Positions 16,375-23,540 of a stretch of DNA of 42,319 bases are shown here, piece by piece. The position numbers and the translations under genes were made by a program. This DNA comes from JAWXCB01 sp034440455. GTDB taxonomy: Bacteria; Bacteroidota; Bacteroidia; Chitinophagales; CAIOSU01. Position 1 is the first letter of the stretch, and the number at the start of each line of letters is the position of its first letter. Location: NCBI GenBank assembly GCA_034440455.1, contig JAWXCB010000025.1, positions 1-42,319 on the forward strand, written 5' to 3'. The notes under the pieces are model-generated. The model saw only the letters and a list, made by a program, of their open reading frames with translations. It was not told the DNA's origin and made no database searches.

Positions 16375-17441
16375 CTTATTGAATTTAAATTTTCATTAGG
16401 GTATGCTCGGAAAATATCTCCCTGAAGTATCCCTAATGAATTATCTGTTTTGTTGATTGAAGCCATTGCATCTTTCTCTCTACCTGTCAAAGCCCTGATG
16501 GCATCAATGGTTTCGGGCACAACGATGGCTTGATTGTACACCTGGTAATTAAAATAAAGCTCATTGTCTTTCACTGTTAAACTATCTATCCATAAACCTA
16601 CTTCCCACATATCACCTCGTGGCCTTCCCAAATCACTCATCAATTCTATTGTATGATTTAAGGCAGTTAGACCATCACTTTCCCTGAGAAAAATAACTCG
16701 TGGCGTTTTTTCAAAAATAGAAACTATTTCTTCTCGTGAAGAAGGACGGGCAAGTTCAATATGCCAACTATGAAAATGACTGGTTGTTTGTGCAGCAACC
16801 AGTGCAACAGTTGTAATTTCAAGCCCCGGAATTATTGATTGTGCATCGGGGCCCTGGTGAGACGGGACTGTTGTTTCAGGAACAATGGTATTCATAATTC
16901 CTGAATGGTCGGATTCCCACGGGTCGGTAGCCCTTCGAACAAGAACGCCATTTCCTTTTTTGAATAAACCTGATTGACGCAATGCACCAATCATGCGAAC
17001 GATGCTTGTTGTATTGCATGAAACAACTCTTGTAGAATCCCTTCCTATGGCACTTGCATAATTTGCCTGTGCAACAAACGAATGCCCGGTAAGCGAATGT
17101 TTCTCTCCACCCTGGAAAATGGCTTTCACTCCCGCATTTTTATATTGCTCAAAATTTAATGGAGCAATTTTTTTTGGCGTTGCGTCACAGATAACATCCA
17201 CTTTTTTTAGCAAATCATCTAATGTTCCTTTAACATCAATGCCTGATGATTTCATTTTTTCAATCGTGTCATTATTGAAAGCAAAAACAGGGACATTATT
17301 TTTTGCGCCTGCTTTAATTCGCCAGTCAGTTACTACATCAGCAATGCCAATCAGTTCCATATCATCCTGTAAAAGAACGGCATCGGCAATACGTTTTCCA
17401 ATGACTCCATATCCATTAACTGCTACCCTTATTTTTTTCAT
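16371..17441 (-). CDS. Type II (archaeal-type) glyceraldehyde-3-phosphate dehydrogenase
   Basis: This enzyme oxidises glyceraldehyde-3-phosphate in glycolysis, normally with NAD(P). The 356 residues match the archaeal class, not bacterial GapA: the N-terminus VAVNGYGVIGKRIADAV, then DVICDATPKKI, GVKAIFQGGEKH, the catalytic Cys142 in VVSCNTTSIVR, VRRATDPWESD, VPSHQGPDAQSIIPGLEITT, and the His-containing HFHSWHIEL (His222/His224). Class II GAPDH is uncommon in Bacteroidota and suggests lateral acquisition. The gene begins 11 bp after the copper ATPase and overlaps the glucoamylase gene by 4 nt, so it is part of the copper transcript. The Gly-Tyr-Gly nucleotide loop and the active site appear intact. 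Confidence 0.95.
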   Translation of the reverse strand: MKKIRVAVNGYGVIGKRIADAVLLQDDMELIGIADVVTDWRIKAGAKNNVPVFAFNNDTIEKMKSSGIDVKGTLDDLLKKVDVICDATPKKIAPLNFEQYKNAGVKAIFQGGEKHSLTGHSFVAQANYASAIGRDSTRVVSCNTTSIVRMIGALRQSGLFKKGNGVLVRRATDPWESDHSGIMNTIVPETTVPSHQGPDAQSIIPGLEITTVALVAAQTTSHFHSWHIELARPSSREEIVSIFEKTPRVIFLRESDGLTALNHTIELMSDLGRPRGDMWEVGLWIDSLTVKDNELYFNYQVYNQAIVVPETIDAIRALTGREKDAMASINKTDNSLGILQGDIFRAYPNENLNSIR

Positions 17442-17452
17442 GTAATAATTCT

Positions 17453-19813
17453 TTATTTTTCATCCTTTTTAGAAACTGTTTTTACCCTCAGCATTTTCGC
17501 ATTAATAGCAACTACAATGGTGCTTACACTCATAAAAACAGCACCAACAGCAGGAGTTAAAAGAATACCCCATTTGTAAAGCACACCTGCCGCAAGCGGT
17601 ATTGCCACGACATTATAGCCCGTTGCCCAAATTAAATTCTGAATCATTTTACGATAAGTGGCCTTGCCAAATAAAATCAAACTGGCAATGTCTTTCGGGT
17701 TGCTGTTCACTAAAATTATTCCTGCTGTTTCGGCTGCAATGTCGCTTCCGCTTCCTACTGCTATTCCGATATCGGCTTGTGCTAATGCCGGTGCATCGTT
17801 TACCCCGTCACCTGTCATCGCAACAAATTCTCCTTTGGCTTGAAGCTCTTTTATTTTTTCTAATTTTTGGTCCGGTAATACTTCTGCAAAATATCCATCC
17901 ATCTTTAATTCATCGCTTACACTCTTTGCAACGATTGCATTATCTCCGGTGAGCAAAATGGATTTGATATTATTATCGTGAAGCGTCTGTATTGCCTCAG
18001 CAGATTCAGGTCTTATTTTATCTCCTAATGAAATGTATCCTGCCAGTTTACCATCCACCATAATGAAAACAATTGTTTCAGCATTGCTACCTGCATAATT
18101 TTCAGGTAATGAAATATTATTTTCTTTAAGGTATCCCGGACTTACCACTTTGATATTTTTTCCTTCTATTTCTGCTTCGATACCTTTTCCGGTGATGGCT
18201 TTGAAATTATTTACTATAGGAATTGTAAGTGAAAGTTCCTTGGCTTTGGCAAGTATTCCGGTTGCAATGGGATGTTCCGAATTTTGTTCTAATGCCGATG
18301 CAATGCGAATGATTTCATTTTCATTAAGCCTCATCCCTAACCCCTCTCCAAAGGAGAGGGGAACTATCCGAGCTACTTCAAATTTTCCGATGGTGAGCGT
18401 TCCTGTTTTATCAAAAATGATAGTGGTGATCTTTCGGGAGTTCTCAAATGCTGTTCTGTTCTTAATGAGCAAACCATTTTTTGCTGACAATGCTGTTGAG
18501 ATAGCCACCACCAGTGGCACAGCTAAACCGAGTGCATGAGGACAACTAATAATAATTACTGTTACCATTCTTTCCAATGCAAATTGAAGTGTCTCCCCGT
18601 ATATCAGCCAAAACGCAAATGTTCCAAAACCAAGTGTCAATGCAGCGATGGTAAGAACGAGTGCTGCTCTATCTGCAAGCAGTTGTGTTTTTGATTTTGA
18701 TTTTTGTGCATCATCCACCAGTTTGACTACTTTGGAGAGATACGAATCTTTTGAAGCATGTGTAACGGTAACTTTTATGGAACCATTGCCATTGATTGAA
18801 CCTGCAATTACTTTTTGGCCTTTTGTTTTTTTCACGGGAACTGATTCGCCTGTGAGCATGGACTCATTTAAATAACTTTCCCCTTCGGCAATTAGTCCAT
18901 CGGCAGCAATTTTTTCTCCTGGTTTAATCAGAATTATATCACCCTCTTTGAGCGAATCAGTCTTTACTTCACTGACCTTATCACCAGATACAAGATGTGC
19001 CTGGTCGGGCATTAACTGCACCAACAATTCTAATTCTCTTGATGCTCCTGCAATTGATTTCATTTCAAGCCAATGTCCAAGCAGCATGATGGTAATCAAT
19101 GTTGCCAGTTCCCAGAAAAAATCTTCCCCTTTTAAACCAAAGACAATTGCAGTGCTGTATATATAGGCAGTTGAAATAGCTACTGCAATAAGTATCATCA
19201 TTCCGGGTGTTCGGCTTTTTACTTCGTTCCAAAATCCTTTCAGAAAAGGAAAACCACCATAGAAAAAAACAACAGTGGATAGTGCGAATGCGACATATTG
19301 GGAACCCGGAAATTGCCAGTTTATGCCCACAAGCATTTGAAGCATTGGAGATAAAATCATTATCGGAATGGAAAGCCCAAGACAAATAAAAAATCGTAAA
19401 CGAAAATCTGCAATCATTTTGTGATGGTCGTGTCCGGCATGTCCCATCGGTGCATTGCCGTGCTGCATTTTTGAATGCTCCTCGGCAGTCATATCCAATT
19501 TTGAGTGGTCTGTTTTTGTAGCTTCTTCTTTTGAAGTTTCTGTTTTATCAGCATTCATTTTTTTATGCTCCTCATCGGTCATGCTCATTTTTGATTCTTC
19601 CTTTTTCGGATTTACTTCTTTGGCAGATTCTGTTTCAGAAGAAGTTTCTTCTTTCTTTTCTTCCTTCGGAGAATCTTCTTTTGGAGTTGCTTCCTTTTTT
19701 TCTTCTACAGGAGATTCTGCTTTTGGAACATCGGTATTCGGATTTTCAGTAGTAGTAGTAACCTTGGGTTCGTTTTCGCCTTCCGTATCTATGTTAATAG
19801 TAATTTTTGTCAT
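17453..19813 (-). CDS. copB: CopB-type (CPH) copper-translocating P1B ATPase
   Basis: This inner-membrane pump exports copper (or silver) from the cytosol using ATP. The 786 residues begin with a 135-residue charged Glu/Lys/Thr-rich extension holding two MTxEEHxKM motifs and a His-rich end (HAGHDHHKM). Six membrane helices, the actuator TGES (321-324), the metal-binding CPH (424-426) in TM6, the phosphorylation DKTGT (Asp468), the N-domain His-Pro (SEHPIA, 514-515), GDGVND (668-673) and two last helices follow. CPH rather than CPC, plus a His-rich N-terminus without HMA domains, marks the P1B-3/CopB subgroup. Residues 485-496 are encoded by an inserted palindromic repeat. It heads the GAPDH-glucoamylase segment of the operon. 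Confidence 0.95.
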   Translation of the reverse strand: MTKITINIDTEGENEPKVTTTTENPNTDVPKAESPVEEKKEATPKEDSPKEEKKEETSSETESAKEVNPKKEESKMSMTDEEHKKMNADKTETSKEEATKTDHSKLDMTAEEHSKMQHGNAPMGHAGHDHHKMIADFRLRFFICLGLSIPIMILSPMLQMLVGINWQFPGSQYVAFALSTVVFFYGGFPFLKGFWNEVKSRTPGMMILIAVAISTAYIYSTAIVFGLKGEDFFWELATLITIMLLGHWLEMKSIAGASRELELLVQLMPDQAHLVSGDKVSEVKTDSLKEGDIILIKPGEKIAADGLIAEGESYLNESMLTGESVPVKKTKGQKVIAGSINGNGSIKVTVTHASKDSYLSKVVKLVDDAQKSKSKTQLLADRAALVLTIAALTLGFGTFAFWLIYGETLQFALERMVTVIIISCPHALGLAVPLVVAISTALSAKNGLLIKNRTAFENSRKITTIIFDKTGTLTIGKFEVARIVPLSFGEGLGMRLNENEIIRIASALEQNSEHPIATGILAKAKELSLTIPIVNNFKAITGKGIEAEIEGKNIKVVSPGYLKENNISLPENYAGSNAETIVFIMVDGKLAGYISLGDKIRPESAEAIQTLHDNNIKSILLTGDNAIVAKSVSDELKMDGYFAEVLPDQKLEKIKELQAKGEFVAMTGDGVNDAPALAQADIGIAVGSGSDIAAETAGIILVNSNPKDIASLILFGKATYRKMIQNLIWATGYNVVAIPLAAGVLYKWGILLTPAVGAVFMSVSTIVVAINAKMLRVKTVSKKDEK
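18327..18361. repeat. Dispersed palindromic repeat inserted in the copB coding region
   Basis: The core is a 9-bp inverted repeat, CCCCTCTCC-AAA-GGAGAGGGG (18341-18361), with the side arm AGCCTCATCCCTAA. The same element lies between genes at 32342-32376, where 32 or so of 35 positions match by eye. In copB it keeps the frame and encodes PLSFGEGLGMR (residues 485-495) between the DKTGT loop and the nucleotide-binding domain. Confidence 0.88.
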
Positions 19814-19908
19814 TGTATTAGATTTTGTTATACTAATATTTACAGGAGATACTTCATTGAATTTCCAAGTGCTTTTTTATTGACTGCTACAATCAGGCAA
19901 TCCTATTT

Positions 19909-20241
19909 TTATTTTGCTTCTTCTTTTTTGTGTGAACCTTTTTTAGAATGAACGGCTTCTTTTTTTTCAGCATCATCCTTTGGAGTTTCTATTTTATCAG
20001 TATTCATTTTTGCATGCTCTTGTTTGGTCATGTTCATTATTTTTGTATCATCTTTTTTAGGAGACTCTTTTTCAGCAGTAATTTCTTCTTTCATTTCTGC
20101 TTTCGGAGTTCCCGTTTTTGGTGTTTTTGCTACTGGTGTTTCTGTTTTTGGAACAACAGCTTTAGCATTGTCCGTAGTCGTTGTAACCTTGGGTTCGTTA
20201 TTCTCCGAACCTGTTTTGATGTTAATTGTAATGTCTGTCAT
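19909..20241 (-). CDS. Free-standing copy of the CopB N-terminal extension
   Basis: This 110-residue, highly charged, Lys/Glu/Thr-rich protein closely parallels the first 120 residues of the copper ATPase encoded just downstream. It has the same start pattern (MTDITINI versus MTKITINI), the same EPKVTTTT, a similar Pro/Lys/Glu linker, and one MTKQEHAKMN motif like the two in CopB. It has no membrane segment or signal peptide and ends in KKGSHKKEEAK. It is probably a tandem-duplication product that lost the pump domain. It could still act as a soluble metal-binding partner. It lies 95 bp upstream of copB in the same orientation. Confidence 0.8.
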   Translation of the reverse strand: MTDITINIKTGSENNEPKVTTTTDNAKAVVPKTETPVAKTPKTGTPKAEMKEEITAEKESPKKDDTKIMNMTKQEHAKMNTDKIETPKDDAEKKEAVHSKKGSHKKEEAK

Positions 20242-20309
20242 AATTTAGAATTTTAATTTGTTTAAATTATATTTTGGATATTTCATTTTAAAATTTCGTG
20301 CATTCTTAA

Positions 20310-21731
20310 TTAGTAAATTATTCCTACTATCAAAAATAAAATGGCAGCAATTCCTGCTGCAATGAAATTATATGGGTTTGCATATTTTAAATATTTTGCG
20401 TGGTCTGCATGGGCAATATTTGATGACATATTTGTCATCCCTGCAACCGGTGAAGTAACATCTCCGAAGGTGCCTCCCGTAATTATTGCCGCTACGCAAA
20501 GGGGAATGCCGGCTCCGGACACCACGGCAATAGAAATCGCACCAGGCATGAGTAAAGAAGCTGCTCCCCAACCCGAACCAATAAAGTACGTCACTGCAGA
20601 AGACAATATGAAAAGTGAAACGGCTACACTCCATGCAGGCATAGAACTGCCTAAGTTTTGCTGTATGAATTCATTCAAACCCAATGCTTGTGAAACAGAT
20701 GCTAAAGGCCATGCTAAGGCGAGAATTATCAGAGTCGTCATTATTTTGTTACCACCGGATATACTATCTGATGTCATTTCTTTAAGATTGTATTTTTGAA
20801 AAAAATAAAAGACAGCAGATACAGCTATAGTGATAAACAATGCCACAAGCATGGCTCTGTTTGGGTCTGTGTTTGACATGGCTTCAATAAAAGTATTGTT
20901 GCCCGGTTTATCTTTCCCAAAAAACCAAAAGAAAAAAACACTCAGAGAGATTACGCTCAACAATGGAACAATAAGATTAACCACCCTTGGTTTTATTGAT
21001 GGTTCAGCTTCTTCCATGTCCATCTTCATATCTTTCATGTCTTTTTCAGCAGATGGTTTAGCATGAGCATTTGCGGGTTTTCTGAATTGATAGAAGATGG
21101 TAAGAAAAGTAATAAAGATTAAGACGATGCTGAAAAATTCTAAAGGAATGGCTTTAAGCCAGATTACATAAGCTGAAGTATTCTCCGGGTTCCCGGCTGC
21201 TTTCAAACCGATACTGATATTTGCAATATTAAATCCAACAAAAGTTGTTGCGATAGGAATAAGTTCTACTACCGGACTTGCAGTATTGTTCAGCATAAAT
21301 GCAAACCGTTCATTCGTTATTTTATTTTTTTCTGCAAGCGAACGGGTGATGGAGCCCGCGCCAACAATCCTGAAACCACAATCAATAAAAGTAACAGGTA
21401 TCAAAGCCCACAGTAAAAAGAATACACCTTTTTCACTTTTTATATGCCTGTCTGCTATATCTGAAAATGCTTTTATTCCGCCTGATTTTATAATAAGGGA
21501 AATTAAACCACTAAACAAATACAGAAACAGAAGCACCTGAAGACTTCCGCTATCCGTTAATGTTTTTACAATTTGGTCAACCGCTGTTTCAAAACCACCT
21601 GTAAGCGTTGGGTTAAGAAAATAGCATCCTGCCAACAACCCAATTAAAAGTGAGGGAATAATTTTCTTAGACCAAATTGCAATCGCAATAGTGATAACAG
21701 GCGGGAGAATTGAAAGCCAGAGATTTTGCAT
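20310..21731 (-). CDS. NhaC-family Na+/H+ antiporter-like membrane protein
   Basis: This 473-residue, about 11-helix membrane protein is of the NhaC type. Recognisable parts are the N-terminus WLSILPPVITIAIAIWSKKIIPSLLIG, the charged helix VTFIDCGFRIVGAGSITRSLAE, the ASPVVELIPIATTFVGF segment, and SGWGAASLLMPGAISIAV and TFGDVTSPVAGMTNMSS near the C-terminus. The central loop (about residues 222-242) contains a Met-rich acidic stretch, KDMKDMKMDMEEAEP, unusual for this family. It sits between the CopZ/microprotein genes and the CopB-extension gene. A role in copper stress (pH or Na+ balance, or direct metal transport) is inferred from context only. Confidence 0.85.
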   Translation of the reverse strand: MQNLWLSILPPVITIAIAIWSKKIIPSLLIGLLAGCYFLNPTLTGGFETAVDQIVKTLTDSGSLQVLLFLYLFSGLISLIIKSGGIKAFSDIADRHIKSEKGVFFLLWALIPVTFIDCGFRIVGAGSITRSLAEKNKITNERFAFMLNNTASPVVELIPIATTFVGFNIANISIGLKAAGNPENTSAYVIWLKAIPLEFFSIVLIFITFLTIFYQFRKPANAHAKPSAEKDMKDMKMDMEEAEPSIKPRVVNLIVPLLSVISLSVFFFWFFGKDKPGNNTFIEAMSNTDPNRAMLVALFITIAVSAVFYFFQKYNLKEMTSDSISGGNKIMTTLIILALAWPLASVSQALGLNEFIQQNLGSSMPAWSVAVSLFILSSAVTYFIGSGWGAASLLMPGAISIAVVSGAGIPLCVAAIITGGTFGDVTSPVAGMTNMSSNIAHADHAKYLKYANPYNFIAAGIAAILFLIVGIIY

Positions 21732-21742
21732 TGCTCATTTTT

Positions 21743-21865
21743 TTATTTTTTCCGTCTCTTTTGAAAAAATACAAATAAGATAGCGAGGATAATTACGACC
21801 GGAACAAGCCACATTCCCCATCCCATTCCCCAACCCCAATGATTTCCATTCATCATGTCATTCAT
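21743..21865 (-). CDS. 40-residue single-pass membrane microprotein
   Basis: This short ORF codes for a Trp/Gly/Met-rich start (MNDMMNGNHWGWGMGWGMW) followed by one hydrophobic helix (LVPVVIILAILFVFF) and a basic tail (QKRRKK). The topology is N-out, C-in by the positive-inside rule. Similar MMxGxxWGWGMxWGMW microproteins are common near copper genes in Bacteroidota, to my recollection. The Met/His/Trp face could bind Cu(I). The gene lies between copZ-like and NhaC genes, 11 bp before the latter, with the same direction. Confidence 0.7.
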   Translation of the reverse strand: MNDMMNGNHWGWGMGWGMWLVPVVIILAILFVFFQKRRKK

Positions 21866-21899
21866 TTTTACTTTGTTTTTGTTTGTTGAAAATGAGATG

Positions 21900-22136
21900 T
21901 TATAAAGATATTGAATCTCTAAGTTCAGCTATGGTATAACCTGTATTCCTCAACGCCTCTTGCAACGTATCAGCTTTAATTGCTTGCGAAGAGGTAATTT
22001 CTGCTTCCTTCTTAGCTAAGTCAATTTTTACAGAGGTAACTCCTGTAGCATTTGATAATTTATTTTTAACTGTTGTTACGCATCCTCCGCAACTCATACC
22101 ACCAATGTGGTAAGTATGTTTAATTGAATTTTCCAT
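21900..22136 (-). CDS. CopZ-like copper chaperone (HMA domain)
   Basis: This 78-residue cytosolic protein has a single heavy-metal-associated domain. The Cu(I) site is GMSCGGC (MxCxxC, Cys16 and Cys19), followed by the expected helix (VTTVKNKLSNATG), VTSVKIDLAKKEAEI strands and the second helix (ADTLQEALRNTGYTI). Such chaperones deliver Cu(I) to ATPases. The CopB ATPase here lacks an HMA domain, so delivery would have to use another surface. It lies just downstream of the csp terminator and begins the next transcription block of the island. No -7 box was found upstream. Confidence 0.92.
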   Translation of the reverse strand: MENSIKHTYHIGGMSCGGCVTTVKNKLSNATGVTSVKIDLAKKEAEITSSQAIKADTLQEALRNTGYTIAELRDSISL

Positions 22137-22204
22137 TGTCTATTGAATTTAGATTATTTTAAAATGAATTATGAATTTGGATTGTTTTAATAAATAGTGT
22201 TTGC

Positions 22205-22253
22205 AAAAAAAATGTCGCTCCGCCTACCAATTTTTCAGATAAGCCGGAACGAC
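22205..22253 (-). terminator. Intrinsic terminator after the Csp-like gene
   Basis: Read on the minus strand, a 9-bp stem (GTCGTTCCG / CGGAGCGAC, one G-U pair, at 22253-22245 and 22222-22214) closes a loop of about 22 bases and is followed by an eight-T tract (22212-22205). It lies 10 bp after the Csp-like stop and separates the Csp/DUF6799 pair from the CopZ block. Confidence 0.8.
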
Positions 22254-22262
22254 AAAATTTAG

Positions 22263-22592
22263 TTATGCAGCAACTGCAAGCATAGCTTTGCATTCTGCTG
22301 CACACTTGCGACAAGCATCAGCACATTCTTTGCAATGTTTCATGTCAGAATGTTTTTCACATTCAGTTGCACAAGCATTACAAGCGTCTTCACATTTTTT
22401 GCAAAGAGCATCGAGATTTGAATTGCTTTTACTTGCTGCAACCAAAGCGTTGCAAGCATCAGCACAAGCAATGCAAAGTTTTACAGAATTTTCCATTCCT
22501 GCTTTTCCTTTGTTTTCTGTTGAGCAAGTTTCACATGCGTCAGCACAAGTTTGACAAGCTGCAATGCAGCTTTCGATTTTTTTGTTTTCCAT
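22263..22592 (-). CDS. Copper storage protein-like (Csp/DUF326) Cys-rich four-helix protein
   Basis: This 109-residue all-helical protein has 18 Cys at i, i+3/i+4 spacing in four blocks (for example CIAACQTCADACETC at 9-23 and CKECADACRKCAAEC at 87-101). This is the pattern of Csp four-helix bundles, whose cores bind many Cu(I) ions. There is no Tat or Sec signal, so it resembles the cytosolic Csp3 type. It would sequester copper in the cytosol. It is followed by a strong terminator and preceded by the DUF6799/heavy-metal-binding gene. Two copies of a CAGTTxCxCTGTTGCC word lie in its leader. Confidence 0.9.
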   Translation of the reverse strand: MENKKIESCIAACQTCADACETCSTENKGKAGMENSVKLCIACADACNALVAASKSNSNLDALCKKCEDACNACATECEKHSDMKHCKECADACRKCAAECKAMLAVAA

Positions 22593-22617
22593 TTTATTAT
22601 TGAATTTAAATTTTCTT

Positions 22618-22657
22618 CAGTTACACTGTTGCCTGTTCTTCAGTTTCGCTGTTGCCC
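22618..22657. promoter_or_regulatory. Two copies of a CAGTTxCxCTGTTGCC word
   Basis: CAGTTACACTGTTGCC (22618-22633) and CAGTTTCGCTGTTGCCC (22641-22657) lie in tandem, 23 bp apart, upstream of the Csp-like gene. A third copy lies upstream of the next gene in the same block (23151-23167). The inner CAGTnnnACTG/CAGnnnnnCTG is palindromic. A protein-binding site or a small dispersed repeat are both possible. Confidence 0.5.
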
Positions 22658-22666
22658 AATTCGTTT

Positions 22667-23128
22667 TTATTTTTTCTCCACCAAATCCATTCCGCATTTT
22701 GGGCATTTACCCGGTTTGTCGCTTGTAACTTCCGGATGCATTGGACAAGTGTAGGTCATTGCCATTTCCTTTTTTTCGGTTTTCTTTCCCGTTGAACTTT
22801 TCATGCCTTTATTCATCATTGAACATTTATCCATCTTGCCTCTCATATCCATACATTGTCCTTCTTTCATCTGCATTTTCGTGCCATTTTTCATTATGCA
22901 CTCTCCGTTGACCATACACTTAGTGCCGTTTTTCATGGTCATGTCTTTTTCCATCGGCATTGTTTTACCATCCTTTATTACCATCATCTTGCCGTCTTCC
23001 ATCATGCAACAATCTTTCATCATTGAATGGTCGGTTTTGGTTTGAGCAAAAGAGTTTGTTGCTGTAAAGCAGAGTACCACCATAAGCATTGAAGCAAAGA
23101 CGGTGGCCATTATTTTTTTGTTTTTCAT
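22667..23128 (-). CDS. Periplasmic Met-rich (DUF6799-like) protein with heavy-metal-binding domain
   Basis: This 153-residue exported protein has a signal peptide to about residue 29 (MVVLCFTATNSFAQ). Repeats of the DGKMMVIKDGKTMPMEKDMTMKNGTKC type (about 38-105), rich in Met with several Cys, match the pattern I know as DUF6799. The C-terminal YTCPMHPEV...PGKCPKCGMDLV (127-150) is the heavy-metal-binding domain found on CusB and copper ATPases. Cu(I)/Ag(I) binding in the periplasm is likely. It is the first gene of the island and is followed by the Csp-like gene, so this promoter may drive both. Confidence 0.85.
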   Translation of the reverse strand: MKNKKIMATVFASMLMVVLCFTATNSFAQTKTDHSMMKDCCMMEDGKMMVIKDGKTMPMEKDMTMKNGTKCMVNGECIMKNGTKMQMKEGQCMDMRGKMDKCSMMNKGMKSSTGKKTEKKEMAMTYTCPMHPEVTSDKPGKCPKCGMDLVEKK

Positions 23129-23150
23129 TTTTTTGATTTTGAATTATCGT

Positions 23151-23167
23151 CAGTTTCGCTGTTGCCC
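23151..23167. promoter_or_regulatory. Third copy of the CAGTTxCxCTGTTGCC word
   Basis: CAGTTTCGCTGTTGCCC matches 22641-22657 exactly over 17 bp. It lies 22 bp upstream of the DUF6799-like start, between the putative -7 box (23190-23197) and the start codon, so it would be in the 5' untranslated region if that promoter is right. Confidence 0.5.
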
Positions 23168-23189
23168 GATTTATTAAATAGTTGTGTAA

Positions 23190-23197
23190 CAAAAGTA
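23190..23197 (-). promoter_or_regulatory. Putative -7 box for the first island transcript
   Basis: On the minus strand TACTTTTG matches TAnnTTTG. It lies 61 bp upstream of the DUF6799-like start. A TTG lies further up (complement of 23224-23226), but its spacing of 26 bp is longer than usual, so the -33 element is uncertain. Confidence 0.4.
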
Positions 23198-23540
23198 ATT
23201 TCATGTTAATAGAAAAGCATTACACAATTTTGGAAATAAGTTACATGATTCACACATTCCGACTTTCTTATTTTGCTTCATCGTTCACCAGAATCTTTCT
23301 TTTTTCGCTGTTCAGGTATATTGTAAGGTGTTGCGAAAATCCAGAATGTGTAGTACGTCAATTAAAAAATAAAAAATGCAAAGCTTCCCTTTTTTAGCTT
23401 GCCGCAGAATTAACCTTCGGTATTACCGGAATTCTGTTCGTTGTGATAAGCTAAAATGTTTGGTTTAAGGTTGGCGATATCATGACAAGCGATTCTTTCC
23501 CTGAATCACTTAGTTTGCATTGTAATTCAAAATACAAATT
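23198..23540. other. Divergent intergenic region between the copper island and plsC
   Basis: This AT-rich gap separates the minus-strand island from plus-strand lipid genes. It contains a weak inverted repeat (GAATT...AATTC around 23408-23434) and no convincing ORF, RNA gene or clear operator. It marks one border of the island, but no attachment site or target duplication is visible. Confidence 0.5.

Noticed and set aside
5049..23128. Island ends as a transposon or integrative element
   Set aside because: I found no transposase, integrase, tRNA target or flanking duplication; mobility can only be guessed from gene content.
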